Below are positions 42,814 through 49,180 of a stretch of DNA of 49,180 nucleotides, piece by piece (the stretch's first letter is position 1; each line of letters opens with the position of its first letter). The notes under the pieces were generated by a model, which was given only the letters and a program-made list of their open reading frames with translations, did not search any database and was not told the DNA's origin. The translations under genes and the position numbers were made by a program. This DNA comes from Chitinispirillales bacterium (GTDB taxonomy: Bacteria > Fibrobacterota > Chitinivibrionia > Chitinivibrionales > Chitinispirillaceae). Location of the stretch: NCBI GenBank assembly GCA_031281485.1, contig JAITFI010000010.1, forward strand, positions 1 through 49,180, in the 5' to 3' direction.

Positions 42814-43599
42814 ATGACCGACACCCACGCGCACCTCTACGACCGCTCGGCCGACGAACTTCAATCCATCGTCGCCGACGCGGTCAATGCCGGCGTAGAC
42901 ACAATAATCAATACAGCCGTATCTATACAAACAGCGAAAATCGTCCTGGATCAATGCGACCGCTTCCCGCAAAATCTACGAGCCGCTATAGGCATATCGC
43001 CATTCGATACAAACAATCTTGAGGACGGTTGGGATAGCGAACTGACAGAGCTTCTATACGGATCACCGTCAGCGCAATCAATACCGCAAAAGATCGCGGC
43101 GATAGGCGAAATCGGATTAGACGGCACCAACCCGGCATACCCCGCCATAGACGTACAGGCGCCCGTCTTCATCCGGCAATTGGAAATAGCCGTAACATCA
43201 AACCTCCCGGCGGTGATCCACTCCCGCGGAATAGAAAAACGCGCCGCCGAGATCTGCCGCGACATAGGCGTCAAAAAAGCCGTCTTCCATTGCTTCACTG
43301 GCGACGCTGATGCTTTAGAATGCATTGTTGATAACGGATATTACATATCAATATCCGGCATAATAACCTACAAAAACTCACACCTGCGAGAACTGATAAA
43401 GAGCGTCCCCATCGATAATCTGCTCATCGAGACCGACACGCCATACCTCTCCCCCGTCCCCCACCGAGGCAAGCCGAACCGCCCATCCTTCCTAACCTGC
43501 ACCGCCGCCGAAATCGCTCGATTGTTAGACATTAACGAACCTGAACTAATAGCTGCCCTAAAAAAGAATACCGCTGCTATATTCCCTAATATATATTAA
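42814..43599 (+). CDS. TatD-family metal-dependent hydrolase
   Basis: This TIM-barrel hydrolase family includes 3'-5' DNA/RNA exonucleases. The metal ligands are in TDTHAHLYD at the start, GEIGLDG near 107, VIHSRG near 137, VFHCFTGD near 160 and IETDTPYLSPVPHRGKPNRP near 205. At 261 residues it is normal for TatD/YcfH. It begins 21 bases after the RodZ-like gene and is likely in the same transcript as maf. Confidence 0.95.
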   Translation: MTDTHAHLYDRSADELQSIVADAVNAGVDTIINTAVSIQTAKIVLDQCDRFPQNLRAAIGISPFDTNNLEDGWDSELTELLYGSPSAQSIPQKIAAIGEIGLDGTNPAYPAIDVQAPVFIRQLEIAVTSNLPAVIHSRGIEKRAAEICRDIGVKKAVFHCFTGDADALECIVDNGYYISISGIITYKNSHLRELIKSVPIDNLLIETDTPYLSPVPHRGKPNRPSFLTCTAAEIARLLDINEPELIAALKKNTAAIFPNIY

Positions 43600-43632
43600 A
43601 TATAGACAACTTCAAATAAGGATTCTTTTACC

Positions 43633-45063
43633 TTGAACAGCGTTATTAATTCAACATTAACAGATACCGCAACCCCGCAACTTTTCATCTCCAAAATGAA
43701 GCGGGAAGGACAGCCCCAAGCGGTTATCGACATCTTCCTACGCTACTACGACGCGCTGCGCCACGGCAAGACCGGATACATCGCGGAGTCCGACATAGAT
43801 CCGGTAACGGAGTCCGACATCGCCGGTATCGCGGATATCGAAGATTTGCACGTAATAGGCGAAGAAGCGCTCAAACACGCCGTCGTGATAAAGCTCAACG
43901 GCGGCTTAGGCACCTCCATGGGGCTAAGCACGGCCAAGTCGCTCATCCCCGTGAAAAACGGCCTTTCGTTCTTAGACATCACCGCCTTGCAGATCCGCAG
44001 CCTAAACTCGCGCTTCGGTCTCTCCATCCCGCTCATCATGATGAACAGCTTTAACACCGAGAGCGATACCGAAGCGGCGCTCAAAAGATACCGGGACATC
44101 ATCAAAACCGGCATCCCGTCCTCATTCATACAAAACAAGTTCCCAAAGATCAACGCCGCGGACATGTCGCCGGTGGAGGCGCCGCATGACCGGCGTTTGG
44201 AGTGGAACCCGCCCGGGCACGGCGACCTCTACGCCGCCATCCAAAGCTCGGGCGTATTAGACACGTTGCTCAACGGCGGCTACAAGTACGCTTTCATCTC
44301 AAACATCGACAACCTCGGCGCCGCCTTAGACACGCGGATATTGGGTTACTTCGCCGACCGCGGCATCCATTTTCTCATGGAGGTAACCGACAGAACGTTC
44401 ATGGACCGCAAGGGCGGCCACATCGCGCGGCTGAAAAACGGGCAATTGGCGCTTCGGGAGGCGGCGCAGTGCCCGCCGGAATCAATCGACCGCTTCATGG
44501 ATACCGATTTACACCGCTACTTCAACACAAATAACCTTTGGATACGACTAGACGCGCTGCGTGAAATATGGGACCGCGACGCGCTTACGCTGCCCATGAT
44601 CCGCAACGTAAAAAAACTTGACACACGCGACACGGACTCGCCCGACGTCATACAGTTGGAAAGCGCTATGGGCTCGGCGCTATCGGTCTTCGAAAACGCC
44701 GACGCGCTAAGGGTACCGCGAAGCCGATTCGCGCCCGTAAAAAACTGCGAAGAACTGCTGCTGCTATGGTCGGATTATTATGACTTGACGGAAGACTGCC
44801 GTATCATGATGAACCAACTGCACAAATCCATACAGATGAACGTCCTCTTAGAACCGCGATTTTACGGCACATTGGATAAACTGAAAGAGCGATTTCCGGC
44901 GGGAGCGCCGTCGCTTGTCAATTGCGAATCTCTGAGCGTCTTCGGGGACGTGAAATTCGGGAAAGGCATTGTCATAACGGGGCAAACGTCCATCATCAAT
45001 ACTACCGGCAAACAAGCGTTTATTGACGACGGGAGACACTTGACCGGCGAGGTATGCATTTGA
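43633..45063 (+). CDS. UTP-glucose-1-phosphate uridylyltransferase (UDPGP family)
   Basis: This enzyme makes UDP-glucose for glycans and glycogen. The 476-residue protein is of the eukaryote-like UDPGP type rather than the short GalU type. It has the nucleotide-binding motif VIKLNGGLGTSMGLSTAKSLIPVKNGLSFLDI near 90, MNSFNTESDT, the EWNPPGHGDLY segment and NIDNLGA. The start is taken as TTG at 43633 with AAGGA 10 bases upstream; the first ATG, 21 codons later, would trim conserved N-terminal helix. It converges with the TPR gene, with only 9 bases between stops. Confidence 0.92.
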   Translation: MNSVINSTLTDTATPQLFISKMKREGQPQAVIDIFLRYYDALRHGKTGYIAESDIDPVTESDIAGIADIEDLHVIGEEALKHAVVIKLNGGLGTSMGLSTAKSLIPVKNGLSFLDITALQIRSLNSRFGLSIPLIMMNSFNTESDTEAALKRYRDIIKTGIPSSFIQNKFPKINAADMSPVEAPHDRRLEWNPPGHGDLYAAIQSSGVLDTLLNGGYKYAFISNIDNLGAALDTRILGYFADRGIHFLMEVTDRTFMDRKGGHIARLKNGQLALREAAQCPPESIDRFMDTDLHRYFNTNNLWIRLDALREIWDRDALTLPMIRNVKKLDTRDTDSPDVIQLESAMGSALSVFENADALRVPRSRFAPVKNCEELLLLWSDYYDLTEDCRIMMNQLHKSIQMNVLLEPRFYGTLDKLKERFPAGAPSLVNCESLSVFGDVKFGKGIVITGQTSIINTTGKQAFIDDGRHLTGEVCI

Positions 45064-45072
45064 CGACTTACG

Positions 45073-45978
45073 CTATGGCGATTGCTTCCTAGCCGTGAAT
45101 TTCCTGCCCACGCCTCGATTGAGGTTCGGGTTCACCTCAACCATGTACCCATCGTACTCCGGATAGCGCTCTATCAAGTTCGCAAGCTCCCCGCGTATGA
45201 GATTGATGTCCGTATCCTTTCTCGGATCGCTTTTAAGATATAGGTTGAACCACACGATGGACGACTCCGGCTCGTTGGCGTAGAACCTATAAAAATAGGC
45301 GATATTCTTCGCGATTTTCGGGTTTCCCTCGTCCAATTCCCACGCGGCCATGAGCGCCTTTTCCGCCGCGTCAAGCTGCTTTCCCTCCGCGTACAGCAAC
45401 CCGATGGCTAAATATGCCTCGGCGTCTTCGTCGTCAATCTCAAGTAACGAGCGAAAAATAAGCTCGGCGTCGCTGAAGCGCCCTTGCTCCCTGTAGAGGT
45501 TCCCGAGAACCAATCGGATCTCAGGATCGTCGGGCGACTCCGCCATCGCGTCCAAGAAGCACTGCTCCGCCTCATCCGCCAACGGACTGGCGAGCCAGTT
45601 GTCGGGGTTCAGGCCGTAGCTCCCCCACTTCTCCACGCGCAACTGCTCCATGAGCATAGCGTAAAGCACCTTGCCGCGAACCAAATTGCTCCTGCTGTCA
45701 ACCGGTTCGTCGTTCTTTTCCATTCTGTTAAGGAGCGCCATAGCTTCCCTGGGCCTTCCCATAGACAGGAGGCGCTCCGTATTCTCTACGGTGGGATCGT
45801 AGAATACATGTATGTAGCGTATGGCTAAAAAGGCCGCCATAGCTAACATGGCGCAAAAAATACCGGTGACAAGTATCGCGGAGAACGACAGTTTCCTGTC
45901 GCGCCTCTTCACCTCCTCCATCCTGCTGACAAATATCAAGGACGGCGTATTATGCCTCGTCTCACTCCTCCGATTCAT
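45073..45978 (-). CDS. Membrane-anchored TPR protein
   Basis: A single N-terminal membrane helix (FSAILVTGIFCAMLAMAAFLAIRYI) is followed by four to five tetratricopeptide repeats, for example DPEIRLVLGNLYREQGRFSDAELIFRSLLEIDDEDAEAYLAIGLLYAEGKQLDAAEKALMAAW. It probably faces the periplasm and scaffolds protein contacts. The start is uncertain: ATGs at 46011, 45984 and 45978 are in frame, all inside the end of the preceding gene. The one at 45978 has the best-spaced AAGGGG. The overlap shows coupling with the gene upstream. Confidence 0.8.
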   Translation of the reverse strand: MNRRSETRHNTPSLIFVSRMEEVKRRDRKLSFSAILVTGIFCAMLAMAAFLAIRYIHVFYDPTVENTERLLSMGRPREAMALLNRMEKNDEPVDSRSNLVRGKVLYAMLMEQLRVEKWGSYGLNPDNWLASPLADEAEQCFLDAMAESPDDPEIRLVLGNLYREQGRFSDAELIFRSLLEIDDEDAEAYLAIGLLYAEGKQLDAAEKALMAAWELDEGNPKIAKNIAYFYRFYANEPESSIVWFNLYLKSDPRKDTDINLIRGELANLIERYPEYDGYMVEVNPNLNRGVGRKFTARKQSP

Positions 45979-46423
45979 CCTCATCGTCCCCTTTGCCGCC
46001 CTTCTTATCATCCCCCTTGCCCATAATCGAGAGCGCGCTTACATTGCTTAGAGGCGAGCTGTATTTGGACTTTGACGCGGTCTTCCCGACAAAAGCATTG
46101 TCGGCGTGCACGGCGCAGCGCATGTCGCTGTCAAAACCGCCTAGGACCGTCCCGTCGCTCATCCGTATTTCCGCGCCGAGATACAACTGCCCTTCGACGG
46201 AGCTTATAAGTCCCCGCGCGACTTTCATGGCGCTGACCAACTTAAACGGCACCTCCATCCGCGTCTTGCCGCAAACCACCTTGAACTTGGAACCCTTGGC
46301 CAGTTTGATCGACGAAACTTTGTATTCCTGCCCGTTTACGTCGGTGACCACGGCGTTTACCGCGAAAGCCGGCGCGCATAGAAGCGCCGTTATTGTTACG
46401 CAAAGCGTTAATTTCTCTAACAT
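45962..46423 (-). CDS. Exported protein of unknown function
   Basis: This 153-residue protein has a signal peptide (LTLCVTITALLCAPAFA), then a small beta-rich domain (NAVVTDVNGQEYKVSSIKLAKGSKFKVVCGKTRMEVPFKLVSAMKV...) that repeats a strand pattern twice. It ends in a highly charged tail (KGDDKKGGKGDDEDESEE). I do not recognise the family. It overlaps the TPR gene and lies 34 bases after the small 60-residue gene, so a four-gene operon (46644-47297 lipoprotein to TPR) is likely. Confidence 0.75.
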   Translation of the reverse strand: MLEKLTLCVTITALLCAPAFAVNAVVTDVNGQEYKVSSIKLAKGSKFKVVCGKTRMEVPFKLVSAMKVARGLISSVEGQLYLGAEIRMSDGTVLGGFDSDMRCAVHADNAFVGKTASKSKYSSPLSNVSALSIMGKGDDKKGGKGDDEDESEE

Positions 46424-46457
46424 GTCTACGATTGCGACCTCCCGATTACAGTTATTA

Positions 46458-46640
46458 TTACACGTCTATTTCCCTCTCAAAAAACAAATGCGCGTACCCC
46501 AGACCGTCCTCTATCATCCCCTCCACGAACACCCACCCCTGCCGCACCATCTCCGCCGTCACCAAGTCTATCTCGTCGAAAACCTTTTTTGGGTTTCGCG
46601 TGAACCCAACCTTGACCTTCCGCTCGGCGCTCTCCTTCAC
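46458..46640 (-). CDS. Small protein in lipoprotein operon
   Basis: This 60-residue cytoplasmic protein (KVKVGFTRNPKKVFDEIDLVTAEMVRQGWVFVEGMIEDGLGYAHLFFEREI) starts with GTG, three bases after the stop of the upstream lipoprotein gene. GGGAGG lies about 11 bases before it. The pattern of a small alpha/beta domain recalls DUF4177-like proteins, but this is only a resemblance. Its tight placement supports a real gene. Confidence 0.65.
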   Translation of the reverse strand: MKESAERKVKVGFTRNPKKVFDEIDLVTAEMVRQGWVFVEGMIEDGLGYAHLFFEREIDV

Positions 46641-46643
46641 GGG

Positions 46644-47297
46644 TCACCATGCCTCCCGCCCGTAGTTGGGCGCCGTGGGCGGTATAGCCTCCGCAAGATG
46701 CAGCATACCCTCCGCCATCAGTCTGGCGTCCGATACATGCTTGTCGTCCGAGACGCCCATGCACGACGCCCGCCAAACGACAGCCCGCTGTTCGCGGCTC
46801 CAAAGCTCGCACACCAAACTCGCGTGCTTAAACAGGCTCTTGTCCACATTGTTGATGATCGCCCCCGCACGCAACGTGTATACCAGCAAATAAGGCTGCG
46901 CGATGTGCGCCCAGAGCGAATCCATCGCCTGCACGCCGAGGATATCACCCTCATAAAGTTTGCCGTAAAACTCCGGTACGATCTTACGGTCAATCGGCGC
47001 CGGCAGGGAGTTCTCAAACCCCATGAAAGAGACAAATTCCATATCCGGCCTAAGCGCCCTAAGCTTCCTAACCACCCTCTCCGGCCTGAGATCTCCGTCA
47101 ACGGACACACCCTGCGTCGTAAGAAACGGCAGTACCGCAACCTGCGCGTGGTTCAACTGACGCTCGGAAAAATACGGGTCGATGTAACTCTGCGTAACGT
47201 TGTAAGAGACGCGCGCCGCGCAGCCGGACAGCGCCAACGCCGCCGCCACTGCAATAAATCGGAATCTTCGGTTTCGAGTTATCGGATAGGCTGACAT
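46644..47297 (-). CDS. Lipoprotein of unknown function
   Basis: The 217-residue protein has a lipobox (AAALALSGCAARVS) after a basic start. The body is alpha/beta (NHAQVAVLPFLTTQGVSVDGDLRPERVVRKLRAL..., then LLVYTLRAGAIINNVDKSLFKHASLVCELWSREQRAVVWRASC). That arrangement, an early VAVLPF strand and a later central element repeating variable-length strands, resembles periplasmic GNA1162/LpoB-type lipoproteins, but I cannot assign it. It leads a reverse-strand operon with three further small envelope genes. Confidence 0.78.
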   Translation of the reverse strand: MSAYPITRNRRFRFIAVAAALALSGCAARVSYNVTQSYIDPYFSERQLNHAQVAVLPFLTTQGVSVDGDLRPERVVRKLRALRPDMEFVSFMGFENSLPAPIDRKIVPEFYGKLYEGDILGVQAMDSLWAHIAQPYLLVYTLRAGAIINNVDKSLFKHASLVCELWSREQRAVVWRASCMGVSDDKHVSDARLMAEGMLHLAEAIPPTAPNYGREAW

Positions 47298-47355
47298 GTA
47301 TATAATATATATATTGGTTGAAGCGGGTATAGATAAAAGCGGTAAACAACCCGCT

Positions 47356-48957
47356 TCAAGACTCCCTAAGCGCCGCCTTCAATAGCCCCAAAAAGAGCGG
47401 GTGCGGCTTGTTCGGTCGGCTCTTGAACTCCGGGTGGAACTGTACGCCCACGAAGAAGCGCTTGCCCGGCAACTCTATCGCCTCCACAAGAGAGTCGTCC
47501 GGCGACGTTCCGCAAATCGCCAAACCGTTTTGCCGCAACACCTCGCGGTAGCCGTCGTTGACCTCAAAGCGGTGCCTGTGGCGCTCGCTGATCTCCTCCT
47601 CGCCGTACAGCCTGCTCAAGAGCGACCCCGGCGCGACCTTGCAGGGATACGCCCCGAGGCGCATCGTGCCGCCGCTTCCCATCTTGCCCGTCTGGCCGGA
47701 CATGAAATCTATCACCGGGTGCGGCGAAAGCTCGTCGAACTCGCTCGAATTCGCGCCGTCAAGCCCGCACACGCCCCTGGCGTACTCTATGACCGCGACC
47801 TGCATGCCGAGACAGATGCCGAGGTACGGTATATCGTTCTCCCTCGCGTAGCGGCAGGCGGCGATCTTTCCCTCTATGCCCCTGTCGCCGAAACCGCCGG
47901 GAATTATCATCCCGTCCACCACGCTCAACGCGTCAGCCACATTTTGGCCGATCAGGTTCTCGCTGTCTATCCAGTGAATGTGCACGTTCGCGGCGGTTTC
48001 AAACCCGGCGTGGTTCAAGCTCTCTATTATGGAAAGATACGCGTCCCGCAGCTTTATGTACTTGCCGACGATAGCGATATTCACCGCCCTCTCCCGCGAA
48101 ACGATCCTGTCAGCCATCGACTGCCACTCCGCCAAATCCGGCTCGGGAACGTCAAGCGAAAGCCCCCGGCACACAACGCCGTCAAGCCCGTTCCTGTGGA
48201 GCATCAGCGGCGCCTCGTAGAGCGTAGACAATGTAATGTTCTCAATGACGCAATCCGGTTTGACGTTGCAGAAGAGCGCGATCTTATCCTTGATGTTCCG
48301 GCTCAAAGGCTCGTCGGCGCGCGTGATGATCACGTCCGGGGAGATACCCATGGCCCGCAGCTCCTTCACCGAGTGCTGCGTCGGCTTCGACTTGTGCTCG
48401 CCGGAACCCTTTAGGTACGGGACGAGAGTCACGTGTATGAACAAGCAGTTCTGGCGCGGGTTTTCGAGTGAAATTTGGCGTATCGCCTCCAAAAACGGCT
48501 GGCTCTCGATGTCGCCCGTCGTCCCGCCGATCTCGGTGATCAGCACGTCGGCGCCGGTGCCCTTGGCGCCCGCGTAGATGAACTCCTTGATAACCTCCGT
48601 GACGTGCGGAATAACCTGCACGGTGCCGCCCAGATAACCGCCGGCGCGCTCGCGTTCAAGCACCTTCCAGTAGACCTTGCCGGAGGTGAGGTTCGAGAAC
48701 TTCGTCAGGTTTTCGTCTATGAAGCGCTCGTAGTGGCCGAGGTCAAGGTCGGTCTCGGCGCCGTCGTCGGTGACAAAGACCTCGCCGTGCTGGAACGGGC
48801 TCATCGTTCCGGGGTCGATGTTCATGTACGGGTCGAGCTTTTGAGCCGCAACCTTTAAGCCACGCTGTTTAAGCAAACGTCCTAATGACGCGGCAGTAAT
48901 GCCCTTACCGAGACCGGAAACTACGCCGCCTGTTACGAATATGTATTTTGTTTCCAT
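47356..48957 (-). CDS. pyrG: CTP synthase
   Basis: CTP synthase aminates UTP to CTP using glutamine. The 533-residue protein has the synthetase domain start [77 protein letters not shown], and the class I glutamine amidotransferase domain with GGFGDRG, the catalytic nucleophile in [17 protein letters not shown] and a final HPEF. The ATG at 48957 gives the standard N-terminus; the frame runs further upstream but only through hairpin DNA. No clear ribosome site precedes it. Confidence 0.97.
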   Translation of the reverse strand: METKYIFVTGGVVSGLGKGITAASLGRLLKQRGLKVAAQKLDPYMNIDPGTMSPFQHGEVFVTDDGAETDLDLGHYERFIDENLTKFSNLTSGKVYWKVLERERAGGYLGGTVQVIPHVTEVIKEFIYAGAKGTGADVLITEIGGTTGDIESQPFLEAIRQISLENPRQNCLFIHVTLVPYLKGSGEHKSKPTQHSVKELRAMGISPDVIITRADEPLSRNIKDKIALFCNVKPDCVIENITLSTLYEAPLMLHRNGLDGVVCRGLSLDVPEPDLAEWQSMADRIVSRERAVNIAIVGKYIKLRDAYLSIIESLNHAGFETAANVHIHWIDSENLIGQNVADALSVVDGMIIPGGFGDRGIEGKIAACRYARENDIPYLGICLGMQVAVIEYARGVCGLDGANSSEFDELSPHPVIDFMSGQTGKMGSGGTMRLGAYPCKVAPGSLLSRLYGEEEISERHRHRFEVNDGYREVLRQNGLAICGTSPDDSLVEAIELPGKRFFVGVQFHPEFKSRPNKPHPLFLGLLKAALRES

Positions 48958-49017
48958 AGAAGTATTAAAATAATATGGCGCTATGTAAAAGTCAAAATCA
49001 AATTCAAATTCATTTAA

Positions 49018-49167
49018 GGGGAGGGCTGCGCCCTCCCTCGCTCCAACCAAAAATGGGCTCCGCCCATTTTTGTTTTCCGCTACCCACCCTGCGGGGACAC
49101 CCCGCAACGCCCCGCTACATTAGCCCCCTCCACCTTCAATCCCTCCCCCCACAAAAAGGGGGGAGGG
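49018..49167. repeat. Cluster of four consecutive strong hairpins
   Basis: Four perfect stems follow one another: GGGAGGGC/GCCCTCCC (49019-49037), AAAAATGGGC/GCCCATTTTT (49049-49071), TGCGGGG/CCCCGCA (49090-49106) and CCCTCCCCCC/GGGGGGAGGG (49141-49167). The second has the A-run/T-run form of a bidirectional terminator. There is no gene in this end of the window upstream of pyrG. Confidence 0.75.
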
Positions 49168-49180
49168 ACTTCTTTTAAAC

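Noticed and set aside
45993-47294. Forward frame of 433 codons at 46-47 kb
   Set aside because: It covers three convincing reverse-strand genes with signal peptides and operon spacing; its histidine/arginine/proline-rich product is a shadow.
47401-48414. Forward frame of 337 codons within pyrG
   Set aside because: It is the antisense of an intact, canonical CTP synthase.

Overview
The window most likely comes from a member of the Fibrobacterota (FCB superphylum), perhaps a gut lineage. The best evidence is four genes carrying the Fibrobacter succinogenes major paralogous (FISUMP) domain. A short 298-residue primary-type sigma factor, a HExxH secreted protein with a type IX-secretion-like C-terminal domain, and TTTG/TAnnTT promoters with Bacteroidetes-like geometry all agree with this. 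Most genes are GC-rich, with A/T-rich intergenic DNA. This placement is inference from gene content; no marker phylogeny could be run.

Layout. 0.06-0.27 kb: a palindromic repeat element, with a second copy at 25.8 kb. 0.3-9.2 kb: aspartokinase (lysC), primary sigma factor, an outer-membrane protein, a REC/HD-GYP regulator, a secreted leucine-rich-repeat protein, an M16C peptidase and a small membrane protein. 9.2-11.1 kb: hisC and hisB. 11.2-12.1 kb: a two-gene unit with a HEPN-like second protein. 12.2-17.6 kb is accessory: a TonB/AgmX-like secreted protein, a C11 tract followed by 42-bp palindromic repeats and a DUF6261-like gene, three tandem FISUMP genes (the third truncated), and a reverse-strand rpn nuclease gene followed by extra copies of its own C-terminal antitoxin module, then a coiled-coil PD-(D/E)XK protein. 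17.7-21.4 kb: xerD, an MBL hydrolase, murB and a GAF protein. 21.4-24.6 kb: a large repeat-rich FISUMP surface protein, its membrane partner and a small gene. 24.9-27.4 kb: metF and gdhA with the second palindromic element between them.

27.6-34.1 kb is an A/T-richer island of two genes: a 1758-residue protein with a winged-helix-like region, acidic linker and C-terminal STAND-like P-loop NTPase, and a 382-residue protein ending in a HEPN RNase motif. It lies between gdhA and two tRNA genes (Gln-CTG, Glu-CTC). It is the strongest candidate for an undescribed defence system.

34.5-38.4 kb: a secreted metalloprotease-like protein, about 700 bp of a hierarchical 32/64/128-bp tandem repeat, and an AAA/DUF4143 ATPase. 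38.4-49.2 kb is core: dtd, pdxJ, a probable oriC, dnaA, maf, a RodZ-like gene, tatD, a UDPGP-family uridylyltransferase, envelope/TPR genes, a small operon and pyrG, ending in four consecutive strong hairpins.

Two themes run through the window. First, a recurrent promoter, (T/A/G)TTG-N20-22-TATATT(A/T), most often with N21, can be read upstream of many genes on both strands. Second, there are several conflict or defence candidates: the Rpn toxin with tandem antitoxin cassettes, the giant NTPase/HEPN pair, and the small HEPN pair.
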